The position numbers and the translations under genes are program-made. The notes under the pieces were generated by a model. That model was not told the origin of the DNA. It ran no database searches and saw only the letters and a program-made list of their open reading frames with translations. Positions 9,649 through 17,654 of a stretch of DNA of 64,000 bases are shown here, piece by piece; the first letter of the stretch is position 1; every line of letters starts with the position of its first letter. Source of the DNA: Spirochaetota bacterium (GTDB taxonomy: Bacteria; Spirochaetota; Spirochaetia; Treponematales; UBA12059); NCBI GenBank assembly GCA_022703505.1, contig JAKLDN010000009.1:1-64000 (forward strand), given 5' to 3'.

Positions 9649-9664
9649 TTCACGTCAGGTCCGC

Positions 9665-9934
9665 CTACTTGCGGATACCCAGTTTTTCGATGAGGGACCG
9701 ATAACTCTGTAGGTTCTCGGCCTGCAGGTATTTCAGGAGGCGGCGGCGCTGGCCGACCAGCTGCAAGAGGCCCCGCCGGGAATTGGTGTCCTTCTTGTTC
9801 GCCTTGAAGTGCTCCGTTAGATACTTGATCCGCTCCGTGATGAGGGCGATCTGCACCTCCGTGGCCCCGGTATTCTTCTCGCCGGCGCCGTACTCGAGGA
9901 CCACGCGAGCCTTGTCCTCTTTGGTCATTGCCAT
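9665..9934 (-). CDS. rpsO: 30S ribosomal protein S15
   Basis: S15 binds 16S rRNA early in 30S assembly. The sequence matches the family throughout: GATEVQIALITERIKYLTEHFK, then HKKD-type loop NKKDTNSRRGLLQLVGQRRRLLKYL, and the C-terminal YRSLIEKLGIRK. I chose ATG 9934 (89 residues) because AGGAG lies 7 bases upstream; the open frame upstream of it is non-coding. It lies 25 bases after ribF and ahead of the terminator. Confidence 0.97.
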   Translation of the reverse strand: MAMTKEDKARVVLEYGAGEKNTGATEVQIALITERIKYLTEHFKANKKDTNSRRGLLQLVGQRRRLLKYLQAENLQSYRSLIEKLGIRK

Positions 9935-9959
9935 ACCTATACTCCTTGCCTCTGCATTG

Positions 9960-10745
9960 CTAGCCGTGTATCGAAAATCGCAGGAACCCGGGAGGATCCC
10001 CCCCCGCCGCCTCGACGAGCGCGCTTTCTCCGGAAAGCACGCCCAGGCCGGTTTTTCTCCAACCATCCGCCGTCGACGCTTCCGCCGGGTATATGCCGGG
10101 AGGGGGCAGAACCTGCCGGATCCCGTCGTACCTCAGGGCGTCGCCCTCCTTCGAAGGAACGAACTCCCGAAGATCCAGGACATAGGGCCGGTCGAGCATG
10201 GCGAAGGCGTCCGGCATCCTCCCCTCCAGTACGGCCCGCCGAATCCGGCTGGAACTCACGGCACGGCCGTGGTACAGGACGGGATCCACGATCTCGGTAT
10301 CCACATTCAACGAAGAGCCGATGCGTCGAACGCTCTCGGCGTCCGTGGAAAGCCGGTGCCCGCAGCGGAAATCCGATCCCACCGCCAGGTACCGGGCTTG
10401 CCCCTTGTCCGCGAGGGCGCTTAGAAACTCGGTCCCCGTCAGTTTACTGAAATTTCCGGAAAAGTCAATCAGGACGCAAGTCCCTATTCCTGACTCCTCA
10501 AGGCTTTCCAGCTTCTGCCGGAGGGTGAGTACGGCCCCGTGGAAGGTCTCGGGATGCAGGAGTTCCTTGGGATTCTGCCGGAAGGTGACGACCGTGGGCT
10601 CCAGGTTCTCCGCCCGGGCCAGGATACGTCCGATCAGCACCCGGTGGCCCGCGTGGACTCCGTCGAAGACACCGATGGTGACCGCGGAAGGCCTTGCGGA
10701 CCCTCCCGCTCCTTCAGTCCAGGAACCCCAGTCCAGGATTCTCAT
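9960..10745 (-). CDS. ribF: RibF-family FAD synthetase; riboflavin kinase domain not recognisable
   Basis: The N-terminal ~185 residues are a clear FMN adenylyltransferase nucleotidyltransferase domain: GVFDGVHAGH (HxGH-type motif, ~25-34), VVTFRQNPKELL, and SSSRIRRAVLEGRM (the ISSTxIR motif, ~164-177). Bifunctional RibF proteins are about 305 residues and continue with a flavokinase barrel beginning GxVxxGxxxGRxLGFPTAN. Here the protein is only 261 residues, that motif is absent, and the tail (PYVLDLREFVPSK...GIYPAEA) is short and divergent. It may make FAD from FMN only. Its ATG overlaps the truB stop (ATGA). Confidence 0.88.
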   Translation of the reverse strand: MRILDWGSWTEGAGGSARPSAVTIGVFDGVHAGHRVLIGRILARAENLEPTVVTFRQNPKELLHPETFHGAVLTLRQKLESLEESGIGTCVLIDFSGNFSKLTGTEFLSALADKGQARYLAVGSDFRCGHRLSTDAESVRRIGSSLNVDTEIVDPVLYHGRAVSSSRIRRAVLEGRMPDAFAMLDRPYVLDLREFVPSKEGDALRYDGIRQVLPPPGIYPAEASTADGWRKTGLGVLSGESALVEAAGGDPPGFLRFSIHG

Positions 10746-11635
10746 GCCGATGTCCCGAGGACCACCCGGTAGGAATACGTACCGTCCCGGATTTCCAGGA
10801 CGCCTAGGAAGGTCCCCTCCGCGGAGAAGACTCCCCGGAATCCCACACCCTCCGGTGGTTTGGCGAAGCGCCCCTTGGTGAGAGGACCGCCGCGTAGGAA
10901 GAAGGCCTCCTGCCCCGGAGCGAGCCGTACCGGCGGGAGTCCCAGGGTTTCGCAGAGTTCCGGATCCAGGACCCGCAGCGACGAGGAGTCCGCTGCCTCC
11001 GGCGGTATCCCGTCTTCGATCCGGAAGGGGCCGGAAGCTTCCCGGACCAGGGTCTCCAGGTGTGCCCGTGTCCCGCAGGCCTCCGCGATGTCCCGGGCTA
11101 GGGACCGGATGTAGGTGCCCTTGGAACACCGGACCCGCATACGGGCCAGCCCGTCCGAATAGTCCAGGAGATCCAGGCCGAGGATGGTCACCGGGCGGGG
11201 CTCGGGACGGACGTCCTCGCCCGCCAGGGCCCTCTCGTAGGCGCGCCTGCCCTCGATGTGGACGGCGGAAAAGGCGGGAGGGGCCTGGAGGATGTCCCCC
11301 CGGAAGGTAGGAAGGACGGCTTCCAGGGCGGCGCGGTCCGGCAGGGGCCCCCGGGCGATGATGGTTCCCTCCGGGTCCAGGGTGTCCGTTTCCGTCCCGA
11401 AGCGGATTCCCGCCAGGTAGACCTTGTCGGAAGCCGTGAAGTATTCGGAGAGGCGGGCGTATCGGCCCACCAGGGCGACCAGGACGCCCCGGGCGAAGCG
11501 GTCCAAGGTTCCCGTGTGCCCGACCCGGCCGGTGTCGAAGGCGCGCTTGACCGACCCCAGGGCCTCGAAGGAGGTGATCCCGGAGGGCTTGTCCAGTACC
11601 AGGAAGCCGTTGGAATCCGAGGAGCGTTTCCTCAC
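10742..11635 (-). CDS. truB: tRNA pseudouridine(55) synthase
   Basis: TruB converts U55 in the T-loop of tRNAs to pseudouridine and also acts as a tRNA chaperone. The catalytic motif GHTGTLDRFARGVL puts the nucleophilic Asp at residue 45. The family signatures FLVLDKPSGITS near the N terminus and RVRCSKGTYIRSLARDI in the second half are present. It has 297 residues with a divergent C-terminal domain. The start is GTG inside a GTGA overlap with the rbfA stop. Confidence 0.96.
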   Translation of the reverse strand: MRKRSSDSNGFLVLDKPSGITSFEALGSVKRAFDTGRVGHTGTLDRFARGVLVALVGRYARLSEYFTASDKVYLAGIRFGTETDTLDPEGTIIARGPLPDRAALEAVLPTFRGDILQAPPAFSAVHIEGRRAYERALAGEDVRPEPRPVTILGLDLLDYSDGLARMRVRCSKGTYIRSLARDIAEACGTRAHLETLVREASGPFRIEDGIPPEAADSSSLRVLDPELCETLGLPPVRLAPGQEAFFLRGGPLTKGRFAKPPEGVGFRGVFSAEGTFLGVLEIRDGTYSYRVVLGTSA

Positions 11636-11979
11636 GAAAACAGGTCCTTGATCTTCTCGCCCATCTCGAAGCCCTTGCGGATGCCATCGTCGGCCAGGAA
11701 CTTGAGCTTGGGGGTCAGCCGGAGGCGTATCTTCCGGCCGACCGCCGCCTGGATGAATCCGGCGGCGTTGTTCAGGCCCTCCACCCCCCGGGTCAGGGCC
11801 TCACCCTCCTCGAAGGTGGAGACGTGGACCCGGGCGGCGCTGGCGTCCCGGGACACTTCCACCCGGGTGATCGAAAGGAAGGCGTTTATTCGGGGATCCT
11901 TGATCTCCCCGGAGAGGATCAGGGAGGCGATCTCCGACCGGAGCTCCTCCTCCACCCTCTTTCTCCGTATGTCGTCCAT
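11632..11979 (-). CDS. rbfA: 30S ribosome-binding factor RbfA
   Basis: RbfA helps mature the 5' end of 16S rRNA during late 30S assembly. The 115-residue protein has the single KH-like domain: RRKRVEEELRSEIASLI at the N terminus, DPRINAFLSITRVEVSRDASAARVHVS in the middle and RLTPKLKFLADDGIRKG near the end. It starts with ATG four bases after infB and overlaps truB. Confidence 0.96.
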   Translation of the reverse strand: MDDIRRKRVEEELRSEIASLILSGEIKDPRINAFLSITRVEVSRDASAARVHVSTFEEGEALTRGVEGLNNAAGFIQAAVGRKIRLRLTPKLKFLADDGIRKGFEMGEKIKDLFS

Positions 11980-11983
11980 AGCC

Positions 11984-14812
11984 TCAGCTCAACTTGCGCG
12001 TAACCTGCACCTGCTCGAAGATCTCGAGGATGTCGCCCACCTTGATGTCGTTGCAGTTCTCCACGCCGATGCCGCACTCGAAGCCCGCGGCCACTTCCTT
12101 GGCGTCGTCCTTGAAGCGCTTGAGGGAGGTGATCTTTCCGCTGAAGATCTCGATGCCCTCCCGGATGACGCGCACGCCGGCGTTCCGCTTGACCGTGCCT
12201 TCGGTGACCATGCAGCCCGCCACCACGCCGATCTTCGGGACGTGGAAGGTTTCCCGGACCTCCGCCTGGGCGATGTCCTGCTCCTTGTACTCCGGAGCCA
12301 GCATGCCCTCCATGGCCTTCTCGATCTCCTCGACGGCTTTGTAGATGACGTTGTACTTCCGGATGTCCACCTTCTCCTGGTCCGCAAGGAGCTTGGCCTT
12401 GGGGGTCGGGCGGACGTTGAAGCCGATGATCAGGGCGTTGGAGGCGCTGGCCAGCATGATGTCGCTCTCGTGGATGGCCCCCGCGCTGGCGTGGATCACG
12501 TTGAGGCGCACTTCCTTGGTGGACAGCTTCTCCAGGGAGGACTTCAGGGCTTCCACGGAACCGTGGACGTCGCCCTTGATGACAACCTTGAGCTCCTGGA
12601 CCGTGCCTTCGTGGATGGTGTCGTAGAGGTTGTCCAGGGTGACCTTCTTGACGGTCTTGGCCTCCTCGTACCGCTTGAGCTCCTGGCGCTTGTCGGAGAT
12701 CTGGCGGGCGAACTTCTCGTCCTCCACCGCCTCGAAGGGATCCCCGGCGTTGGGCATGCCCTCGAACCCGATGACCTCCACCGGGAAGGAGGGAGGAGCC
12801 TCGTCCACCTTGACCCCGTGGTCGTCGTACAGGGCCCGGACCTTTCCGGGGTAGATGCCCGCCACGAAGGAGTCGCCGACCCGCAGGGTTCCGCGCTCGA
12901 TGATGACCGTGGAAACGATGCCCCGCCCGTGGTCGATCTTGGACTCCAGGACCTTGCCTTCCGCGCGGCAATCGTAGTTCGCGGTCAGTTCAAGCACCTC
13001 GGCCTGCAGGAGGATGGCGTCCAGCAGTTCCGAAATGCCCTGCTTCTTGAGGGCGCTGATCGGGCAGAACATGGTGGTCCCGCCCCAGTCCTCGGCCACC
13101 AGGCCTTTGTCGGAAAGCTGGGTCTTCACGCGGTCGGGATTGGCGTCGGGCAGGTCGATCTTGTTGACCGCCACGATGATGGGCACCCCGGCCGCCTTGG
13201 CATGATCCAGGGCTTCCAGGGTCTGGGGCATGACGCCTTCCGTGGCCGCCACGACCAGGACCACGATGTCCGTGACCTGGGATCCCCGGGCGCGCATCAT
13301 GGTGAAGGCCTCGTGGCCCGGGGTGTCCAGGAAGGTGATCTTTCCCTTGCCCGTGTCCACCTGGTAGGCGCCGATGTGCTGGGTGATGCCGCCGAACTCC
13401 CCGGCTACCACGTCCGTCTTCCGGATGGCGTCCAGGAGCTTGGTCTTGCCGTGGTCGACGTGGCCCATGACCGTAACGATGGGCGGCCGGTGGACCAGAT
13501 CCTCGGGATTGTCCTTCTGCTTCTCGATGACGGTCTCGTCGTAGAGGGAGACCACCCGGACCTCGCAACCGTACTCGCCGGCCAGGATGGTCGCGGTATC
13601 CGAGTCGATCTGCTGGTTGATGGTGGCCATGAATCCCAGCTTCATGAGCTTCTGGATGAGCTCGCTGGGCTTCAGGTTCATCTTCCGTGCGAGTTCCGAA
13701 ACGGAGATGGTCTCGAGGATGTCTATCTTGGTCGGGATGGGGTTCGCGACAGCTCCCTGCTTCTTCTTGGACAGGTTGAGCTTCTGGGAAAATTCCTCTT
13801 CCCGATCCTTCTTGTTATAGGTGGGTTTCTTGGACTTGATGAAGCGCTTGGGACCCTGGGGCCTCTTGTCGATGGTCGGGGAAGTGCCGGCGCCGGGTCC
13901 GCGCCCCGGGCCCCCGGGTCCCCGACCGGGACCGCCCTGATAGCCTCCCGGACGGCCCTGATAGCCGCCCGGCCGGCCCTGGTAGCCGCCGGTGCCCTGT
14001 CCGGGACCGCCCTGGTACCCTCCGGGGCGGCCCTGATAGCCTCCCGGCCGGCCCTGGTAGCCGCCCGACTGTCCCTGGTAGCCTCCGGATCCCTGGCCGG
14101 GACCGCCCTGGTACCCGCCGGGACGGCCCTGATAGCCTCCCGGTCGGCCCTGATAGCCTCCCGACTGTCCCTGGTAGCCTCCGGATCCCTGGCCGGGACC
14201 ACCCTGGTACCCGCCCGATCCTTGGCCGGGACCACCCTGGTACCCGCCGGGACGGCCCTGGTAGCCTCCCGGTCGGCCTTGGTAGCCTCCCGACTGTCCC
14301 TGGTAGCCTCCGGATCCCTGGCCGGGACCGCCCTGGTACCCGCCGGGGCGACCCTGGTAGCCTCCCGGCCGGCCCTGGTAGCCCCCGGTGCCCGAAGGGC
14401 TTCCCTGATATCCGCCGGTCCTGCCGGCGGGCGGAGTATACGGACGAGGCGCGGGTGAACCGTCCTCCCGTCGCTCCGGAGCAGCGGGTCTGGGTTTCGG
14501 TTCGGAAGCGGCAACCGGAGCCGCGGAAGGGGCTTCGGGCCGGGGGGCCGGCTTTTCCACGGGCCGGGCGGGGGCCGCCGGGGTCTCCGAGGCCGCGGGC
14601 ACAGCCGCCCGATGCTCGGCGTCGGAGGCCTTGGCCTCCTCTTCATGACGGGCCACCACCCGGACCTGGGGTTTCTTCACGACGACTTTCTTTTTGACGA
14701 CGACCTTGCGTTTCTCTCCGGAAACCGTCTCCTGCTGCTCCTCCGCGGGCCGCGGCTTGGGCTGCTTTATGAGGGTCGCCTTCGATTTAGGGTTCTCGTT
14801 GGTATCGGACAT
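11984..14812 (-). CDS. infB: Translation initiation factor IF-2, with GGYQG-repeat N-terminal region
   Basis: IF-2 is the GTPase that brings initiator tRNA to the 30S and promotes subunit joining. In order: a basic, Ala/Pro-rich N terminus (1-130), a GGYQG repeat tract (133-307), a basic linker, the IF2_N module (about 362-420), the G domain with GHVDHGKT (450-457), DTPGH (496-500) and NKID (550-553), then domains II, III and IV ending in a beta barrel. At 942 residues it is long because of the disordered front part. The low-complexity tract has 20 GGYQG units and resembles RGG/YG-type condensate-forming segments. It follows nusA by 9 bases. Confidence 0.97.
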   Translation of the reverse strand: MSDTNENPKSKATLIKQPKPRPAEEQQETVSGEKRKVVVKKKVVVKKPQVRVVARHEEEAKASDAEHRAAVPAASETPAAPARPVEKPAPRPEAPSAAPVAASEPKPRPAAPERREDGSPAPRPYTPPAGRTGGYQGSPSGTGGYQGRPGGYQGRPGGYQGGPGQGSGGYQGQSGGYQGRPGGYQGRPGGYQGGPGQGSGGYQGGPGQGSGGYQGQSGGYQGRPGGYQGRPGGYQGGPGQGSGGYQGQSGGYQGRPGGYQGRPGGYQGGPGQGTGGYQGRPGGYQGRPGGYQGGPGRGPGGPGRGPGAGTSPTIDKRPQGPKRFIKSKKPTYNKKDREEEFSQKLNLSKKKQGAVANPIPTKIDILETISVSELARKMNLKPSELIQKLMKLGFMATINQQIDSDTATILAGEYGCEVRVVSLYDETVIEKQKDNPEDLVHRPPIVTVMGHVDHGKTKLLDAIRKTDVVAGEFGGITQHIGAYQVDTGKGKITFLDTPGHEAFTMMRARGSQVTDIVVLVVAATEGVMPQTLEALDHAKAAGVPIIVAVNKIDLPDANPDRVKTQLSDKGLVAEDWGGTTMFCPISALKKQGISELLDAILLQAEVLELTANYDCRAEGKVLESKIDHGRGIVSTVIIERGTLRVGDSFVAGIYPGKVRALYDDHGVKVDEAPPSFPVEVIGFEGMPNAGDPFEAVEDEKFARQISDKRQELKRYEEAKTVKKVTLDNLYDTIHEGTVQELKVVIKGDVHGSVEALKSSLEKLSTKEVRLNVIHASAGAIHESDIMLASASNALIIGFNVRPTPKAKLLADQEKVDIRKYNVIYKAVEEIEKAMEGMLAPEYKEQDIAQAEVRETFHVPKIGVVAGCMVTEGTVKRNAGVRVIREGIEIFSGKITSLKRFKDDAKEVAAGFECGIGVENCNDIKVGDILEIFEQVQVTRKLS
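13892..14416 (-). repeat. In-frame tandem repeats encoding GGYQG units within infB
   Basis: This roughly 525-base tract encodes 20 GGYQG pentads. They form a higher-order unit of 32 residues (96 bases): two GGYQGRP, one [11 protein letters not shown] and one GGYQGQS. The unit is seen about 3-4 times, with one duplicated [11 protein letters not shown] and a truncated last copy. Near-identity at DNA level indicates recent expansion or contraction by recombination while keeping frame. Confidence 0.95.
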
Positions 14813-14821
14813 AGTCTCCCT

Positions 14822-16276
14822 TTACGATTCCTGGTCGTCTTCGTATTCGAAGCTGAGCTCGACGCCGCAGCTCGGGCAGTGGGTCATCTCAGGCGTCACC
14901 CGAGCGCCGCAATCCGGACATTCATAGGCTTCCTCTTCTTCCCCGGTCCCTTCCTCGGGGATACCCTCTTCGGCCGCCGCCTCTTCCTCGACCACCTCGA
15001 CGTTCTCGTCGATGATCCCGCGGATGGCCTGAAGCTCCTCGGCGGAGATACCACCCAGGGCGGCCTGCTGCTCCTCCGAGAGGGAGATGAAATCCTCGAT
15101 GAGCTCGATCCCGCCGGCCTTCAGGGCGGCCACGGCGCTTTCGGGCACTCCCGGCAGCTCGGAGAGCCGCGTGATCTCCTCCTCCTCCTCGGTGAAGAGT
15201 TCGGAGACCGCGCGTTTTAAGTCCACGGAGCGGTCCATCTGGTAGAACTGCTCCTCGGTCTTTACGTCGATGTTCCAGTCGCACAGCCGGTTGGCCAGCC
15301 GTACGTTCAGGCCCTGCTTTCCGATGGCGACGGACAGCTGGTTGTCCGGGACGACCGCAAGGGCCATGCGCTTGGGCTCGTCCAGGATGAAGACTTCCTT
15401 TACATCCGCCGGGGACAGGGCGTTCTTGATGAACCGTTTGGGATCGATGTCGTACTTGAGGACGTCGATCTTCTCCCCCTCCAGCTCTCGGATGATGGAC
15501 TGGATGCGGATGCCCTTGAGTCCTACGCACGCTCCCACGGGGTCCACGTCCTCCCGCTTGGAGAAGACGGAGATCTTGGTGCGGTATCCGGGTTCCCGGA
15601 CGATCTTGAAGACCTCGACGATGTTGTCGTAGATCTCCGGCACCTCGAGCTCCAGGATCTTGCGGACGAACTCCGCGTGGGTGCGGGACAGGACGATCTG
15701 GGGACCCGTCTTGGTCTTGTTGACCTCTACGATGTAGGCCTTGATCCGGTCGTTGGGATGGTAGGTCTCCCGGGGGGACTGGTACTTCTTGGGAAGCACC
15801 CCTTCCACCCTGCCCAGGTCCACGTAGATGTTGCCGTTCCGGTCGCGCTGGTAGTATCCGATGATGATCTCGCCGACCTTGGACTTGTACTCCGCGTAGA
15901 GGGTGTCCCGGGAGATCTCCCGGAGGTTCTGCCGCGTGGTCTGCTTGGCCAGCATGACGGATTGGAGGTCGAACTCCCGGGGATCCACGGGAAGCTCCAG
16001 GATGTCCCCGATTTCGGCTTCCTCGCTGTAGGCCCGGGCCTCGTCCAGGGTGATCTCCAGGACCGGATCGTCGAGTTCCTCGACGATGGTCTTCTTCGCG
16101 AAGATGTCCACTCCCTCGTAGTTTTCCCGGAAACGCACGACCGCGTTTTCCGAGGTACCGTAGCGTTTCTTGTACGCCGCGAGGAGAGAGTCTTCGATCG
16201 TCTTAATCACGAGATCCTCGGATATGCCCTTCTCGTAGATTAGCTGGCGTATCGCCTCGGCCATTTCTGAAGACAT
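14822..16276 (-). CDS. nusA: Transcription factor NusA with C-terminal zinc ribbon
   Basis: NusA binds RNA polymerase and RNA to control pausing, termination and antitermination. The 484-residue protein has the N-terminal polymerase-binding domain (1-~130), an S1 domain (~133-200, VGEIIIGYYQRDRNGNIYVDLG), two KH domains (GACVGLKGIRIQSI and LSVAIGKQGLNVRLA) and one helix-hairpin-helix-like acidic repeat (~365-425). After a Glu-rich linker comes a C4 zinc ribbon at 453-470: CPDC, 12 residues, CPSC. That extension is not part of the standard NusA. It lies between rimP (4 bases) and infB (9 bases). Confidence 0.96.
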   Translation of the reverse strand: MSSEMAEAIRQLIYEKGISEDLVIKTIEDSLLAAYKKRYGTSENAVVRFRENYEGVDIFAKKTIVEELDDPVLEITLDEARAYSEEAEIGDILELPVDPREFDLQSVMLAKQTTRQNLREISRDTLYAEYKSKVGEIIIGYYQRDRNGNIYVDLGRVEGVLPKKYQSPRETYHPNDRIKAYIVEVNKTKTGPQIVLSRTHAEFVRKILELEVPEIYDNIVEVFKIVREPGYRTKISVFSKREDVDPVGACVGLKGIRIQSIIRELEGEKIDVLKYDIDPKRFIKNALSPADVKEVFILDEPKRMALAVVPDNQLSVAIGKQGLNVRLANRLCDWNIDVKTEEQFYQMDRSVDLKRAVSELFTEEEEEITRLSELPGVPESAVAALKAGGIELIEDFISLSEEQQAALGGISAEELQAIRGIIDENVEVVEEEAAAEEGIPEEGTGEEEEAYECPDCGARVTPEMTHCPSCGVELSFEYEDDQES

Positions 16277-16280
16277 GGCG

Positions 16281-16730
16281 TTAAGCTCCCTCCTGTGCGT
16301 AATCGAGCCGCGCTTTTGCTATGGATGCGTATTCAACGGTCCGTTCGCCCCAGGCTCCCCGGATCGTCATCGCGGACGGGCCTGCCTGGGCTATGCGGCC
16401 GGCGAGCCACTCGTCCCCCTCCTTGAGGAGGATCCGAATGCCCCGGCCGGTGAATATGGCGTACTCCCGATCGGAACGGATCCATCGATCCACCCCGGGG
16501 GAGGCGACCTCAAGGTGGAAGTCCTGCTCGGAAAGCAGGACCTGCAGCCTGGGCTGGATGAGCCTGTGGGCCCGGGAACACTCGTCGATCCCCGTACCGC
16601 CGGGGGCGTAGATTACCGCCCGGACCTGCACGGAGCCGCGATGACGGCTGACGGACAGGTCCACGAGGCCCAGTCCGGCGCCCGAGAGGAGTTCCTCCAG
16701 ATCCTTCCTGTATCTGTCGCTTTCCACCAT
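16281..16730 (-). CDS. rimP: Ribosome maturation factor RimP
   Basis: RimP assists 30S subunit assembly. The 149-residue protein has the family core: an N-terminal alpha/beta domain (RYRKDLEELLSGAGLGLVDL, with VRAVIYAPGGTGIDECSRAHRLIQPRL) and the signature LEVASPGVDRWIRSDREYAIFTGR leading into the C-terminal barrel. I chose ATG 16730, with GTAGGT just upstream; the open frame extends further but has no coding character. It is the first gene of the nusA-infB operon, directly behind a promoter and a leader terminator. Confidence 0.93.
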   Translation of the reverse strand: MVESDRYRKDLEELLSGAGLGLVDLSVSRHRGSVQVRAVIYAPGGTGIDECSRAHRLIQPRLQVLLSEQDFHLEVASPGVDRWIRSDREYAIFTGRGIRILLKEGDEWLAGRIAQAGPSAMTIRGAWGERTVEYASIAKARLDYAQEGA

Positions 16731-16736
16731 ACCTAC

Positions 16737-16763
16737 AAAAAAAGAGTCGTGGGAACGACTCTT
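16737..16763 (-). terminator. Intrinsic terminator in the rimP-nusA-infB leader (putative attenuator)
   Basis: On the minus strand AAGAGTCGT pairs perfectly with ACGACTCTT (positions 16763-16755 and 16750-16742) around a 4-base loop and runs into seven Ts (16743-16737). It lies about 30 bases after the predicted transcription start and 7 bases before the rimP start codon, so it would stop transcription before the operon unless bypassed. A small hairpin (CTTAT/ATAAG) just upstream could compete. Confidence 0.8.
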
Positions 16764-16798
16764 CTTATCCCTAAGAATAAGCTCTCTACGGAAGGTAT

Positions 16799-16826
16799 AG
16801 TATAAGAAGCCGCTCCCCTTCGTCAA
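16799..16826 (-). promoter_or_regulatory. Sigma-70-type promoter of the rimP-nusA-infB operon
   Basis: On the minus strand TTGACG (16826-16821) and TATACT (16804-16799) are separated by 16 bases. The predicted start near 16792 gives a leader of about 62 nucleotides containing the terminator hairpin. Confidence 0.8.
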
Positions 16827-16827
16827 G

Positions 16828-16853
16828 CCGCGGGGACGGCACCGTCCCCGCGG
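16828..16853. repeat. Perfect 12-bp palindrome around GGGGACGG/CCGTCCCC
   Basis: CCGCGGGGACGG (16828-16839) and CCGTCCCCGCGG (16842-16853) are perfect reverse complements with a 2-base loop. It lies between the end of comF and the rimP promoter, two bases from the -35 box. It could end comF transcription, but there is no T-run. Core palindromes of this kind are commonly dispersed repeats. Confidence 0.6.
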
Positions 16854-16909
16854 GCGCCGCGGGTCCGGGGACCCCGACGGCTCGGCCGATCCGGGGGGCC
16901 GGAAAGGAG

Positions 16910-17614
16910 TCAATCCGCCGCCAGGACCAGGGCATCCACCCGACGTGTCCCCGCTGCCTTGAGCACCCGGGCGCACTCGGAGAGGGTCGCGCCCGTGGTC
17001 AGCACGTCGTCCAGGAGCACGACCCGCGCCGGCGCCTTTGCTCCCTTTCGGACGCGGATCTTTCCCGTCAGGTTGGACATCCGGGCGGAGTAATCCAGGG
17101 TTTTCTGGGAGGCTCCTTCCGCCCTCTCCAGGCAGCGCATCACGGGCACCCCCCTTCGTTCCAGGCTCCGGGCCAGGTCCTCGACCTGGTCCCATCCGGT
17201 TTTGCGGATCTTGCCCTTCCGGAACGGGACGGGAACCAGGACGGTCCCCGGATACCCTTCCCGAAGGCGGTCGTATACCCGGGAGGCCAGGAAGCGGGCC
17301 AGGGGCCGCACTCCCCGTATCTTGTAGGAGATGAGGAGATCCTTGATCCGCCCCGCATACTCCCAGAGGGGGTACGCCGAATCGAAGGCGAAGCTGCGGT
17401 CCCGGCAGCGCATGCAGAGCCCCCGCTCGGAAACGAGGGGCTTGCCGCATATCGGACATCGTTCTCCCCGGATCCGGGGGAGGTCCTCCTCGCATTCGCC
17501 GCACAGGGGATACGCCCGGTCGGCTTCCTCGAGGAGCCCGCGGCCGCAAAGGACACAGCACCGGGGAAACAGGATCTCCAGAGCCCTGCTCAAAAGGGAA
17601 GGCGAACAGTCCAT
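16910..17614 (-). CDS. comF: ComF-family phosphoribosyltransferase-like protein
   Basis: The 234-residue protein has two N-terminal zinc-binding CxxC pairs (CCVLCG...CGEC and CPICG...CMRC) followed by a type I PRTase fold with the signature VVLLDDVLTTGATLSEC. ComF proteins are linked to DNA uptake and, in several bacteria, to handling of internalised single-stranded DNA and DNA repair; a biochemical activity is not settled. It follows mutS by 40 bases on the same strand, which fits a DNA-metabolism role. Confidence 0.92.
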   Translation of the reverse strand: MDCSPSLLSRALEILFPRCCVLCGRGLLEEADRAYPLCGECEEDLPRIRGERCPICGKPLVSERGLCMRCRDRSFAFDSAYPLWEYAGRIKDLLISYKIRGVRPLARFLASRVYDRLREGYPGTVLVPVPFRKGKIRKTGWDQVEDLARSLERRGVPVMRCLERAEGASQKTLDYSARMSNLTGKIRVRKGAKAPARVVLLDDVLTTGATLSECARVLKAAGTRRVDALVLAAD

Positions 17615-17654
17615 GACGGAATACCGTCCGCCGAGCCCTCCCCCGCTTGCGAGG

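Noticed and set aside
7461-9704. Long plus-strand open frame opposite pnp (747 codons)
   Set aside because: It is the antisense shadow of pnp in high-GC DNA; the pnp product matches its family along its full length and the shadow is Gly/Asp/Leu-rich without domains.
13892-14416. CRISPR array
   Set aside because: The periodic repeats are in frame inside infB and encode GGYQG units; there are no unique spacers.
11258-14458. 1066-codon plus-strand open frame opposite truB-rbfA-infB
   Set aside because: Antisense to three well-supported genes; its repetitive part mirrors the GGYQG repeats of infB.
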